This document shows positions 40,520 to 49,532 of a DNA stretch of 58,283 bases, one piece after another. The stretch comes from a virus. Position 1 is the first letter of the stretch. Each line of letters opens with the position of its first letter. A program made the translations under genes and the position numbers. The DNA is taken from positions 1-58,283 of the IMG/VR virus record IMGVR_UViG_3300025154_000112, one strand, 5' to 3'. The notes beneath the pieces are model-generated. The model saw only the letters and a list, made by a program, of their open reading frames with translations. It ran no database searches and was not told where the DNA came from.

Positions 40520-41176
40520 ATGAAAAAACCAACAATTATTGCTTTAACAATATTAGGAACTTTATTTGCTACAAATATTTATATGAAATATCACAATCTA
40601 TCTATACCAAAACCTATACCAGTTGAACAAGTGCAACTAAGAGATTATCAAAAAGATATTGAAAGAACAGCAGAATTAAAGAAGATGCAAGACCCAACTC
40701 TAATCCAAAATGAATTAAGAAAAGTAGGTGAAATTACATCATTAAAAGGTAAATACAATTATTTTAGCAAAATAACTAATAAAGATAAATTCTTTGATAA
40801 GTTCACTTTAAGAGAAATCACTCTTGACTTCGAATATAATTTTGGAATTGGAATCAACAGTCTTGAATACATAAAAGTTCTGAAAATCGAAGATGGGAAA
40901 GTATACATAAGCATCCCAAAGAATCGAGTCCAATTATTATATATTGAACAAAACACTCAAAACTCTAAAATTACAGATGGAAATACAATGTTTCTATTCG
41001 ATCAATTTAGTCCATCTGACACTCAAATATTATCTATGCAAGCACAGCAAAATGTTGTTAATACAATTGGTAAAGATAGGAAATTGTTTGATGATGCTAT
41101 GATTAATTTGCAAGAAGATATTGAGGGATTGGTCTTAGGTTTGGGGCATGAGCAGGTTGTGTTTAATATAATTTAA
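40520..41176 (+). CDS. DUF4230-like membrane-anchored protein
   Basis: 218 residues. N-terminal anchor (TIIALTILGTLFATNIYM), then an extracytoplasmic alpha/beta region with YNFGIGINSLEYIKVLKI, ISIPKNRV and a C-terminal helix pair, the layout of DUF4230. Role unknown. Confidence 0.55.
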   Translation: MKKPTIIALTILGTLFATNIYMKYHNLSIPKPIPVEQVQLRDYQKDIERTAELKKMQDPTLIQNELRKVGEITSLKGKYNYFSKITNKDKFFDKFTLREITLDFEYNFGIGINSLEYIKVLKIEDGKVYISIPKNRVQLLYIEQNTQNSKITDGNTMFLFDQFSPSDTQILSMQAQQNVVNTIGKDRKLFDDAMINLQEDIEGLVLGLGHEQVVFNII

Positions 41177-41196
41177 GAGAAAGAGGGATAATATTA

Positions 41197-41379
41197 ATGG
41201 AAATAAAATGGAAATTATTATTATTTAAACTAAGTATACAAAGTAAATTATTTAAAGCATTATCAATACTTATTAAATTATTCGGATATGTGGTTGTTGG
41301 ATTAATATACACAATAATTTTCGGAGGAATATTAGCATTATTTGCTATACCAATTGTATTATTGTTTAAATTAATTTAA
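41197..41379 (+). CDS. Small membrane protein
   Basis: 60 residues with a hydrophobic C-terminal half (LFGYVVVGLIYTIIFGG then LALFAIPIVLLF). AGAGGG lies upstream. Function unknown. The 123-base gap after it contains no clear signal apart from a weak imperfect hairpin. Confidence 0.5.
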   Translation: MEIKWKLLLFKLSIQSKLFKALSILIKLFGYVVVGLIYTIIFGGILALFAIPIVLLFKLI

Positions 41380-41502
41380 ATCTGTGGAATAAAAAGACCC
41401 TGCCAGAAGGCAAGGTTTGATGTAGGACGAGAACGTTTTAGTTGACGATAGTAATATATCCATAATGTAAATTATTATACAAGAAGAAAGAAGGAAAATT
41501 AA

Positions 41503-41736
41503 ATAAAAAACAGAGATATTGTAATTTTATTAGGATTGACAGAAGTTGCTTATCAATGCATAGACCATGGAACAATGTCAGAGGATGATTTTAGAAGTTT
41601 CTTTGATGGTTGTGATCTTGACAAAATGGAATTGCAACTTGAAAAATTAGAAGAAAATGTGGCATTAGAAGAATTGAAAATTATGCTTAAAGAATATGGA
41701 GATATGATAAGAGAGGAGCAGAAACAATATGAGTAG
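41503..41736 (+). CDS. Hypothetical protein with apparent ATA start
   Basis: 77 residues. The frame begins right after a stop at 41500; ATA 41503 gives KNRDIVILLGLTEVAYQ, matching the N-terminal pattern of small phage proteins (NRD-I-LLGLTE). AGAAGGA lies 8 bases upstream. A TTG at 41536 would remove the conserved start of the pattern. Second case of a non-ATG-class start in the window. Confidence 0.6.
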   Translation: MKNRDIVILLGLTEVAYQCIDHGTMSEDDFRSFFDGCDLDKMELQLEKLEENVALEELKIMLKEYGDMIREEQKQYE

Positions 41737-41893
41737 ATTAATTTACACATTTCAACTTAATGAACATCAGCAAGATATTCTATGGAGTGATATCTGCCCA
41801 TTTTGTTCAGCAAAAATAATAGAAGTTGAGAAGACAGTTGATTTTGCATGTTGGTTTTGTAAATTTTGCGATACTTATTTCAGAATGGAATAA
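41729..41893 (+). CDS. Small zinc-ribbon protein
   Basis: 54 residues: CPFCSAKI, then CWFCKFC, a four-Cys zinc ribbon. The start overlaps the previous stop by 8 bases and uses GAGGAG within it. Confidence 0.6.
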   Translation: MSRLIYTFQLNEHQQDILWSDICPFCSAKIIEVEKTVDFACWFCKFCDTYFRME

Positions 41894-41917
41894 TAAATAT
41901 AATGGAGTGAAAAAATA

Positions 41918-42136
41918 ATGAAATGTATAAAAGAAAACTGCGGTTTATCATATTTTTCAAATAATTGTGGATTCTGTAACATACTCGACGCTTTTGTTTT
42001 TGCAGTAGATAGCAATGAATTAAAATGCTCTTTACCAGATAAGATTTCACAAATGGAAAAAGAATTAAATCATTATAAATGTGCTTTAGACAAAGTGATT
42101 GTTTATCATGCTAAGAATGATGGAAAGGAAAATTAA
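41918..42136 (+). CDS. Small Cys-rich protein (MKCIxExCG type)
   Basis: 72 residues: MKCIKENCG, CGFCN and later two Cys, with a helical C-terminal half. It is a paralogue of the next gene and probably a zinc-binding phage protein. GGAGTG lies upstream. Confidence 0.6.
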   Translation: MKCIKENCGLSYFSNNCGFCNILDAFVFAVDSNELKCSLPDKISQMEKELNHYKCALDKVIVYHAKNDGKEN

Positions 42137-42141
42137 TAATA

Positions 42142-42366
42142 ATGAAATGTATAGGTGAAACTTGTGGTAGTTACAATACGGACTATTTCTATCCAATTTG
42201 CTTAGAAACTACATACAGAATTGATGTAAGTTCTGAGTGTAATCTGCTTGAGAATATTAAAAAATCTAGAGATGATTTAATTAGAAAATGTAAGTTATTT
42301 GAAGAAGTTTTTGAAAACAATGTTGAGGATTGGAGCGAATTAATTGATAAAATTAAATCCTTATAA
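42142..42366 (+). CDS. Small Cys-rich protein, tandem paralogue
   Basis: 74 residues beginning MKCIGETCG, similar to 41918 in length, Cys spacing and the helical C-terminus (LLENIKKSRDDLIRK). Starts 5 bases after the previous stop, consistent with tandem duplication. Confidence 0.6.
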   Translation: MKCIGETCGSYNTDYFYPICLETTYRIDVSSECNLLENIKKSRDDLIRKCKLFEEVFENNVEDWSELIDKIKSL

Positions 42367-42514
42367 TTGGCAAGATGCTGAATTATGGTTTGAAGATGAG
42401 GGAGAGGTATTTAAATTTATGAAGAATAATGAAGATATGATTACTCAATATTCTTTGGAAAATGGAATGACGATTAGAGATGGTATTAAGTATTTGTTTA
42501 AAGTGAGAGATTAA
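42344..42514 (+). CDS. Small acidic protein, TTG start
   Basis: 56 residues: TTG 42344 lies inside the previous gene, with GAGGATTGGAG as RBS. LNPYNWQDAELWFEDEG and GMTIRDGIKYLFK give it a coherent coding pattern. No family. Confidence 0.55.
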   Translation: MIKLNPYNWQDAELWFEDEGEVFKFMKNNEDMITQYSLENGMTIRDGIKYLFKVRD

Positions 42515-42561
42515 TGATCAATTAAATAATGTATTGTATGGGAAAGGAATGAAGTATTAAT

Positions 42562-42780
42562 ATGATTAAACCATTAATTGAATTGATTACTTGTAAATCT
42601 GGTGACTGGGAAGTATTGCAGGTAAATCTAGGTGAAGATTTTATACGAGAAGGGCATAGAATTTCTAATGAAGATTGGATTAGATTATTAAAAGAGTTAG
42701 GGTATCCAGTTAGTAAGAAGTGTTTATCAGATGAAAATATGGGATATGGTGATTATAACGTGGAAGGGATTGATAATTAA
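42562..42780 (+). CDS. Hypothetical small protein
   Basis: 72 residues: IELITCKSGDWEVLQVN followed by an amphipathic helix. GGAAAGGAA lies upstream; ends exactly at the next start. Confidence 0.6.
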   Translation: MIKPLIELITCKSGDWEVLQVNLGEDFIREGHRISNEDWIRLLKELGYPVSKKCLSDENMGYGDYNVEGIDN

Positions 42781-43248
42781 ATGATGGAAAATAAATTTCC
42801 AATCTACAAATTTTATGCAACTTGGGATCAAGATGATTTTGAAAACAATGGCACAGGATATTCAATTATGTACAAAGATAATCCATCTGCTAGTCAATTA
42901 GAAAATGAATTACAAGAGTTTAAACTTGGTATATTAGCAAAACATAATGGAGTTGTATTTAAGAATGCTGAATATAAATTTGTAGAAGATGAAACTTGGT
43001 GTTGCAATTGGTTTAATCATTATACTTATAATCAATTTGATACAAATTCGGAAGTTGAAGAAAGTTTTAGAGATTATGTAGATAGGAAGAAACAATTGAA
43101 TCATAAAAATGGGCACATATTTAATAATATGAATCATGATTCTAAAAAACCTTATTATTGTTTAATGGGAGCAGAGGACTACTATAGATGGAAAATTTGT
43201 AGATGTGAACATTGTGTGAAATTGGGTAAGATTACGATTGATCATTGA
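42781..43248 (+). CDS. Hypothetical protein
   Basis: 155 residues, aromatic-rich (YKFYATWDQDDFENNGTGYS), with a C-terminal CRCEHC. It starts directly on the upstream stop; an ATG three bases later is equally possible. No family recognised. Confidence 0.6.
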   Translation: MMENKFPIYKFYATWDQDDFENNGTGYSIMYKDNPSASQLENELQEFKLGILAKHNGVVFKNAEYKFVEDETWCCNWFNHYTYNQFDTNSEVEESFRDYVDRKKQLNHKNGHIFNNMNHDSKKPYYCLMGAEDYYRWKICRCEHCVKLGKITIDH

Positions 43249-43304
43249 GATACTAGGAAAGAGAAGTTTTAAAGGATTATAAGTAATAAAGGAGATTTAA
43301 AATT

Positions 43305-43883
43305 ATGTGTATTATGCCTACAAAAGAATGGAATAAAATTTGTGAATCTATAAACACAAGATACAAACCAACAATCATAGTAAGTGCATTTCCTGCCTGT
43401 GGCAAGTCCTACATGTTCAATAATTATAATGGCAAACCATTTGCAATGTTAGATTCTGATTCGAGTAATTTTAGTTGGATTAAAGATGAAAATGGAGAAA
43501 ATACAAAAGAAAGAGATCCTAACTTTCCTACAAATTATATCAAACATATTAAGGATAATATTGGCAAAGTAGATGTTATCTTTGTATCAAGTCACGATAT
43601 TGTGAGAAAAGCATTAAATAAGAATAATATTAATTTCTTCATGGTTTACCCAGATAAGAGCATGAAGGATGAATGGATAAGGCGTTTTAGGGAAAGGGGC
43701 AATGATGAAGGATTTATCAAGTTTATAAGTGATAATTGGGATAGTTTTATTGATGAAATTGAGAAGGAAGAGAAATGTTTAAAAGAAAAATTGAGTGTTG
43801 ATCATTTGTATATTGATAATAAATATATTGCAAGTTGTTTTGATATTAGTATGGGTAATTTATCTAGCAATTGGCGGAATTAA
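43305..43883 (+). CDS. P-loop nucleotide kinase-like protein
   Basis: 192 residues. Walker A AFPACGKSYMF at residue about 26 and a lid-like MKDEWIRRFRERGN are typical of phage deoxynucleotide or polynucleotide kinases of the P-loop class. LDSDSSNFSW may be the substrate-binding loop. Likely phosphorylates a small nucleotide or nucleic-acid end. Confidence 0.75.
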   Translation: MCIMPTKEWNKICESINTRYKPTIIVSAFPACGKSYMFNNYNGKPFAMLDSDSSNFSWIKDENGENTKERDPNFPTNYIKHIKDNIGKVDVIFVSSHDIVRKALNKNNINFFMVYPDKSMKDEWIRRFRERGNDEGFIKFISDNWDSFIDEIEKEEKCLKEKLSVDHLYIDNKYIASCFDISMGNLSSNWRN

Positions 43884-43929
43884 ACAATAGGATAAGTTTG
43901 TGATTTTATGCCATAAGAAAGGAGATTAT

Positions 43930-44364
43930 ATGGATGACTTTGAAAGAATAAAATTCGATGAAGACAAACATATTTATGGTCTTTACAAAACACATAAACT
44001 TAAAAATAATCAAACCATAGGAATATATTTTTGGAAACATGAGCAAAGCAAATCTAATGAATATGTAATACTATTAGCAATTGCTAATAAGAAAAAGCAT
44101 CTCAGGCAATTGATATTAGGTGAAAAAGATATTCTAACCGATCATGAAACTGGTAAATGTGGATTGGAAGGTTTGCTATGGGGCAAGAATCAAATAATTG
44201 AGTTTGAGAAATCAGTTTATTGTAAAGATGGAGATTTTATTAGTGTTTATTGGACAGATAATAGACGTAGGGATGTATATGAACACGGATTAAGAAAATT
44301 AGGATTTGTGATTGGATATCGGGATGGTAGGAAATGTTTGAGTAAGAAGATTGTTAAGGATTAG
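43930..44364 (+). CDS. Hypothetical protein
   Basis: 144 residues from ATG 43930 (AAAGGAG upstream). C-terminal half: HGLRKLGFVIGYRDGRKCL, like small phage alpha/beta proteins related to acetyltransferase-type folds. No firm family. Confidence 0.6.
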   Translation: MDDFERIKFDEDKHIYGLYKTHKLKNNQTIGIYFWKHEQSKSNEYVILLAIANKKKHLRQLILGEKDILTDHETGKCGLEGLLWGKNQIIEFEKSVYCKDGDFISVYWTDNRRRDVYEHGLRKLGFVIGYRDGRKCLSKKIVKD

Positions 44365-44392
44365 TTAGGTATAAATCAATAAATAAAATTAT

Positions 44393-44421
44393 TTGACAGA
44401 ATATCTCTTTTGTGTTATTAT
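44393..44421 (+). promoter_or_regulatory. Promoter of the DNA ligase gene
   Basis: Perfect TTGACA, 17 bases, TATTAT, the same core as the RAMP-gene promoter. TCAATAAATAAA ends 6 bases before the -35 hexamer. Confidence 0.85.
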
Positions 44422-44468
44422 TAAGGTAGTACAAAAGAGATATAAATTTAAGAAAGAAGGATAAATAA

Positions 44469-46430
44469 ATGAATAATGTAGATCGGATTAAAGAATTAGT
44501 AACACAACTTAATATCGCCTGTAATGCCTATTATAACCTGAATAAACCAATTATGGAGAATAGAGAATACAATCTACTCTTTGATGAATTAGAGTCCTTA
44601 GAACAACAATTAGGAGTAGTTATGAGTGATTCTCCTACTCAAAGAGCTGGATATCCTGTGGTGTCAGATTTGCCAAAAGTTAAACATGAAATCCCACTCT
44701 TATCTTTAGGAAAAGTCAAAGAAATTCCTAAACTAGTAAAATGGTTAGGGGATAAACAAGGTGTATTAATGTTAAAAATGGATGGTGGTACTGGGGCTGT
44801 ACATTATAAAAAGGAATTTAAACAATTAGTTACTAGGGGTGATTCTGAAACAAACATTGGTGAAGATATTTCGCACAACGTACATAGCATAAAAAATATT
44901 CCACTAAGCATTGATGACAACGATGATATTATAGTCGTTGGTGAGAATTTCATGAAATATTCTTCATTCAATGAAATTAATTCAAAAATATTAAATCAAG
45001 ATGATAAATATGCAAATCCAAGGAACTTAGCAAATGGATCTACGGGTTTATTAAATAGCAAAATATGCAAAGAACGCAATATAGAATTTTGTGCATTTAA
45101 TATTATCAAAGGAAATAAATTCAAAACAAAACAAGAGCAATTAGAGTGGTTGAAATCACAAGGATTCTATGTTGTACAATATTGGATGGTTACAAAAAAT
45201 AATATTGAAGAAACAATGAATAAAATTATAGAAGATATTCCTATTCTCGATTTTCCAATTGATGGCCTCGTTTTATCGTTTAATGATATAGAATATGGAT
45301 TGTCTTTAGGGCAAGTGGCTCACCATCCAAAGCATTCTGTTTCTTTTAAATTCGAAGACTCATGGTTTAAGACGAAATATTTATACACAGAATGGAATAC
45401 AAGTAGGTTCGGTAAAATCATAGGCACTGGAATCTTCCAACCTGTCAATATTGAAGGGTCAGAAGTATCCAGAGCAACAACACATAACTTAAATAGATTT
45501 TGGGATTTAAAACTTGGAAAGGATGATGTCATTGAAATAACGAAGAGAAACAAAATTATCCCTGCCATTGAGAATAATATCACCAGAAGTAACACAGAAC
45601 AATTGCCTACAAAATGTCCTACCTGTGGTGGTGATGTAGAAGTTAAATTGGTTGTAAAAACTCACGACTTGTTTTGTCTTAATCCTGATTGTGAAGCTAA
45701 ATTAACACAGAAACTTAAACATTTTGTGAGCAAGCAATGTTTTAATATTGGTGATCTTGGTGAAGCAACTTTAGAAATGTTCATTGATAAAGGGTTTATT
45801 GAGAATTACATGGACATCTTTAAATTGGAAGAACATAAGAAAGAATTAGTAAAACTTAGTGGATTTGGGGTTAAATCTTTTAACAATTTAATGACTGCTT
45901 TAGAAAAATCAAAACAAATAAGTATGACTTCATTGATTGCATCCCTTGGCATAAAAAATGTTGGTTTTGGATCATCAAAGAGACTTACTAAACATTTTAA
46001 TAATGACATTGATTTATTCTTAAAAGCAACAAAATCATATATGAACTTTGTAAACATTAATGATTTCGGGGATATTACTGCAACTTCAATTTATGAATAT
46101 TTCCAAAACGAAGAAAATATGAATATGTTTTTGGAGTTGTTGGAATGTGTGAATATTATTAAAGAAGAAAAGAAGGAAGTGGTTAATGTGGATAGCGTAC
46201 TCAATGGACTCAAACTTTACTGTACAGGAACGTTTGAATCGCATAAGAAGGAAGAACTTAAAAGCATTGTTGAAAGTCTAGGTGGAGAATTCGCAAATGG
46301 TTTTAATAAGTCTTTAGATTTTTTAGTAGTAGGGAAATTAAAAGGTTCATCAAAAACTCAGAAGGCGTTAGATGCAGGAATTAAAGTATTACAAGAAGAT
46401 GAATTTTTAGTTATGATTAACAAACAATAG
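44469..46430 (+). CDS. ligA: NAD-dependent DNA ligase
   Basis: 653 residues, the usual LigA size. The adenylation site is KMDGG (Lys near 103), followed by LVTRGDSETNIGED, the NPRNLANGSTG segment and GLVLSFND. The OB region follows, then a four-Cys zinc finger (CPTCGGDVEV..., CLNPDC), helix-hairpin-helix repeats and a C-terminal BRCT domain (LNGLKLYCTGTF to LVMINK). It seals nicks using NAD+ and is essential for replication and repair. Having an NAD+-dependent ligase ties phage replication to NAD supply, which the operon at 20.2-23.2 kb could provide. Confidence 0.95.
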   Translation: MNNVDRIKELVTQLNIACNAYYNLNKPIMENREYNLLFDELESLEQQLGVVMSDSPTQRAGYPVVSDLPKVKHEIPLLSLGKVKEIPKLVKWLGDKQGVLMLKMDGGTGAVHYKKEFKQLVTRGDSETNIGEDISHNVHSIKNIPLSIDDNDDIIVVGENFMKYSSFNEINSKILNQDDKYANPRNLANGSTGLLNSKICKERNIEFCAFNIIKGNKFKTKQEQLEWLKSQGFYVVQYWMVTKNNIEETMNKIIEDIPILDFPIDGLVLSFNDIEYGLSLGQVAHHPKHSVSFKFEDSWFKTKYLYTEWNTSRFGKIIGTGIFQPVNIEGSEVSRATTHNLNRFWDLKLGKDDVIEITKRNKIIPAIENNITRSNTEQLPTKCPTCGGDVEVKLVVKTHDLFCLNPDCEAKLTQKLKHFVSKQCFNIGDLGEATLEMFIDKGFIENYMDIFKLEEHKKELVKLSGFGVKSFNNLMTALEKSKQISMTSLIASLGIKNVGFGSSKRLTKHFNNDIDLFLKATKSYMNFVNINDFGDITATSIYEYFQNEENMNMFLELLECVNIIKEEKKEVVNVDSVLNGLKLYCTGTFESHKKEELKSIVESLGGEFANGFNKSLDFLVVGKLKGSSKTQKALDAGIKVLQEDEFLVMINKQ

Positions 46431-46434
46431 GAAA

Positions 46435-46510
46435 ATATGTGAGCAATTGATAATAAAATCATGCAAAATTTTGTCAATTGCTCACATATACCTAATATAT
46501 GAGCAATTAG
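46435..46510 (+). promoter_or_regulatory. 16-bp inverted repeat and third copy before the HNH gene
   Basis: ATATGTGAGCAATTGA (46435-46450) and TCAATTGCTCACATAT (46474-46489) form a perfect inverted repeat with a 23-base loop. A third related copy, ATATATGAGCAATTAG, lies at 46495-46510, just before the AGGAG of the HNH gene. Alternative folding could hide or expose that RBS. Confidence 0.7.
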
Positions 46511-46525
46511 GAGAATGAGAATAGT

Positions 46526-47614
46526 TTGGCAAGTTTAAATAATAGAGTTGGAGAAGTAGGATTCAATAAAGAAGGAAAAGAAATGGAAATTGTTGATTAT
46601 CAAAATTGTGATAATGTAATAGTAAAATTTCTAGTTAGTGGAAATTGCATTCACACGCAATATGGAAACTTTAAGAGAGGAAAAGTAAAAGACGATAATC
46701 AAGCAAAAATATTTAAAGATACAAAAATAAAGAATAAGACACCGAAACAACAGAGTATTAAAGTAATAAATACGCATGAGATGTATAAATTAAATCATAG
46801 GATTAATAATCAAGGAATAGTAGAAAGAAGATGTACAATATGTGAGAATTGGTTAGAAGAAAATTATGATAATTTCTATATGATAAATAAAAAGAAACCC
46901 GAACTGGGATATTCTTCGGGATGTAAAATTTGTCTTACTGCAAAATCAATAGCACACAGACTTTTAAATGTTGAAAGAGCAAGAAAAAGTATTCAAGATC
47001 ATTATTATAGACATAAAGAAATTTATAATACTAGAGCAAAAGCTTATAATAAAGAACATAAAGATAAAGTAATTAGTGATTATAAGATATGGGTAAAAAA
47101 CAATCCAGATAAAGTAAGAATATATACAGCCAATCATCGCGACCACGATATTTCAGAAGAAGAATGGCGTAGTTGTTTGAGTATATTTGATTATAGTTGT
47201 GCATATTGTAGTATTTCTGAAAAAGATCATCTTGTTATACATGGTCAAGTATTACATAAAGAACATTCCGATCCCGAAGGTTATAATGATTTAAGTAATG
47301 CTATTCCTGCTTGTAGACGATGTAATTGTGGCAAACATACAAGCAATATGGAAGAATGGTATAGAAAGCAAGACTATTTCGATAAAGAAATGTTATCATT
47401 TATTAGATGGTGGTTGGATGAAGGGCATAAAGAATTTATCGAAGATAAACCTCCTTATAAAGTCAAAAGAAAAAGAATAGAAGGATTGACTACATATTTT
47501 TATCAATTATGGTCTGTGGATGAGAAAAGAAATACAATCGAAGTCCTTGCTACTGGTAAAAAGAAAAAGGATTTAGATATACATATTGAGACATTATTTA
47601 AAATTATTAAATAA
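46526..47614 (+). CDS. HNH homing endonuclease
   Basis: 362 residues, TTG start. The N-terminal part (RVGEVGFNKEGKEMEIVDYQ) resembles the small DNA-binding N-domain seen in phage HNH enzymes; a zinc pair follows (CTICENW, CKIC). The HNH core is CAYCSISEKDHLVIHG, then HKEHSDPEGYNDLSNAIPAC and RRCNCGKH. A basic C-terminal domain follows. Free-standing: neither flanking gene is split. Confidence 0.85.
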   Translation: MASLNNRVGEVGFNKEGKEMEIVDYQNCDNVIVKFLVSGNCIHTQYGNFKRGKVKDDNQAKIFKDTKIKNKTPKQQSIKVINTHEMYKLNHRINNQGIVERRCTICENWLEENYDNFYMINKKKPELGYSSGCKICLTAKSIAHRLLNVERARKSIQDHYYRHKEIYNTRAKAYNKEHKDKVISDYKIWVKNNPDKVRIYTANHRDHDISEEEWRSCLSIFDYSCAYCSISEKDHLVIHGQVLHKEHSDPEGYNDLSNAIPACRRCNCGKHTSNMEEWYRKQDYFDKEMLSFIRWWLDEGHKEFIEDKPPYKVKRKRIEGLTTYFYQLWSVDEKRNTIEVLATGKKKKDLDIHIETLFKIIK

Positions 47615-47642
47615 AACTTTTAAATGAAAGGAATGAATCTAA

Positions 47643-47813
47643 ATGAGTTTCTGGATAGACGAAGGACTTATCGGTTCTATATGTAGAAAGTGTGATAATT
47701 GGATATTTTATGATTGGTATTTGTGTGAATTTGCTCCTGATGGTAAAAACGATAATGATGCGTTATCTCTTCCAATAATAGAATGTAAAAATTTCAAGCA
47801 AAGAAAGGAGTAA
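47643..47813 (+). CDS. Small Cys-containing protein
   Basis: 56 residues: SICRKCDNWIFYDW with later Cys. GAAAGGAA lies upstream. It ends in the RBS of the next gene. Confidence 0.55.
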   Translation: MSFWIDEGLIGSICRKCDNWIFYDWYLCEFAPDGKNDNDALSLPIIECKNFKQRKE

Positions 47814-47820
47814 AATTAAA

Positions 47821-47973
47821 ATGAGTTTTACACGTACAGAATCTAAATTCTATGTGGTTAGAGTATGGATAGAAGATAATCAAGTTAAATGTGCTTCTGA
47901 AGTTTGTACAGAAGATTCTTGCCCAAGATACAATGATTGTGAAAATGGTTTATTAAGCGTTCATAAAGATTAA
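47821..47973 (+). CDS. Small Cys-rich protein
   Basis: 50 residues: CASEVC, then CPRYNDC, a likely zinc or disulfide set. AAAGGAG upstream. Function unknown. Confidence 0.5.
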   Translation: MSFTRTESKFYVVRVWIEDNQVKCASEVCTEDSCPRYNDCENGLLSVHKD

Positions 47974-47996
47974 TAAGGAGAGGAGGAATATCTAAA

Positions 47997-48176
47997 ATGG
48001 ATTCAGAAACTATTTACTCTCAAGAAGATAAACAAAAACTATTTGAAAGATTTCTAAATGCATCTTTTGAACTCAAAGCAGAGTTAATGGAAAAGCTTTT
48101 TCAAGATGGAACATATCTTAATAATAAAGAGCAAGAATTTTCACTAGCTTTAAGCGAATGGTATAAGAGTATTTAA
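47997..48176 (+). CDS. Small helical protein
   Basis: 59 residues, helical and acidic (DSETIYSQEDKQKLFERFL). AGGAGG upstream. No family. Confidence 0.55.
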   Translation: MDSETIYSQEDKQKLFERFLNASFELKAELMEKLFQDGTYLNNKEQEFSLALSEWYKSI

Positions 48177-48202
48177 TTATAGAAAGAAAGGATGATAAAA
48201 CA

Positions 48203-48451
48203 ATGACAAAAACTGATATCTTACTTTATGGTGCATTACTTGAAAGCGATGTGTATGTTGATGGATATGGATCGACGGATGAGGATACTGAATTATTGCA
48301 AAAGGCTTTAAAGAAAATATATGGTATCACAGAAGGATGTTCTAGAGATGTATTAGAAAAAGCAGAAGAGCAGATGAAAAGCGATTTGATGAGCTTAGTT
48401 GTAGAGTTTAGAAGTAATATGGTAAAGTATATGGGGTTAGTTAAGAATTAA
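48203..48451 (+). CDS. Hypothetical protein
   Basis: 82 residues: TDILLYGALLESDVYVDGYG, followed by helices with ALKKIYGITEGC. AAAGGATG upstream. No family recognised. Confidence 0.6.
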   Translation: MTKTDILLYGALLESDVYVDGYGSTDEDTELLQKALKKIYGITEGCSRDVLEKAEEQMKSDLMSLVVEFRSNMVKYMGLVKN

Positions 48452-48482
48452 TTGAATGTAAAATATGAAAAGGATGATTATT

Positions 48483-49268
48483 ATGAATAAAAAAGATGTA
48501 GAATTAAATGAAATATTACAAACTATTAAAGAATCTATAGATAAAGGATATGAACTTGAAATATCTATAGATTATAATAGTGAATTAAAAGATTTGCCAG
48601 ATAGTAAATTGTATACATCAGAAGAATTAAATAATATGAATTACATAGGTTTTATTAGTGAAATATATAATCATTTTAGATCAATAGAAAAACAACAATT
48701 ATATGAATTTAAATCTGATTTAGATCATTATTTTGAGGAAGATATGAGTTTTAATTATAGGCTATGTTCTATGAGACCATTTAAAGGCGATGCAGGATAT
48801 AAACGAGGAGGTGGTTCTGGAACATTTTCCATGAGGATATTTTTAACTCAAAGAAAATTATTACTACAACAACTCTCAAATCTTTTTACTTTATTTGATA
48901 CTTACGAAGAAATAGGAAGAAATTTTATTATAAATGAACATCTATTTGGTTTAAATAATATTTCTACTGTTATAAAATATATCAAAAATACTGTATATAA
49001 AAATATTATAGGTAAACTAATTGATGAAAAATACTATGATATTGAACAAAGACGCATAACTCTTGAGGAATTAAAAGAATCTGTTGTTCTAAATATTAAA
49101 GCAAATAATTATGAGTTAGATGATTTTGAAATAACTATTGATGATGATTATGGAGATTTATATTTTACAATTAATAATAAATATTTGGGGAATATTATTA
49201 AACTTATTCAAAGGAAAGAAGTTAAAACAACTTATTATTTGGACATAAATGAAGAGGAAGAAGATTAA
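48483..49268 (+). CDS. Hypothetical protein
   Basis: 261 residues. Helical N-terminal half with RSIEKQQLYEFKSDLDHYF, a basic glycine-rich stretch (GYKRGGGSGTFSMR), then further helices and a C-terminal beta region. ATG 48483 follows AAAAGGATGATT. No domain recognised. Confidence 0.6.
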   Translation: MNKKDVELNEILQTIKESIDKGYELEISIDYNSELKDLPDSKLYTSEELNNMNYIGFISEIYNHFRSIEKQQLYEFKSDLDHYFEEDMSFNYRLCSMRPFKGDAGYKRGGGSGTFSMRIFLTQRKLLLQQLSNLFTLFDTYEEIGRNFIINEHLFGLNNISTVIKYIKNTVYKNIIGKLIDEKYYDIEQRRITLEELKESVVLNIKANNYELDDFEITIDDDYGDLYFTINNKYLGNIIKLIQRKEVKTTYYLDINEEEED

Positions 49269-49299
49269 TTTAAGGAGATTAATTGAAAGGATGATTATT

Positions 49300-49497
49300 A
49301 TGAAAGGCGATAAATTTTTAGTAACATATTCTGCAAGAATTAATAATTATGTAATGATTTGCATTGGTGGAGAAAAAGAAAAAGTAAAATTGCAACAGTA
49401 TATTAAAGCAAGAGGTTCTGACGAAATACTTATGGAAGTTTCTGAAGAAGAATATGAAAGAATTCGTGAAAGTATTAGGGTTCCACACTTCATTTAA
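49300..49497 (+). CDS. Hypothetical small protein
   Basis: 65 residues from ATG 49300, preceded by the same AAAGGATGATTATT leader as the gene at 48483. Small alpha/beta. Confidence 0.6.
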   Translation: MKGDKFLVTYSARINNYVMICIGGEKEKVKLQQYIKARGSDEILMEVSEEEYERIRESIRVPHFI

Positions 49498-49532
49498 AAG
49501 GATTATTTTATTTGGCAGAAAGGAGGTAGTAA

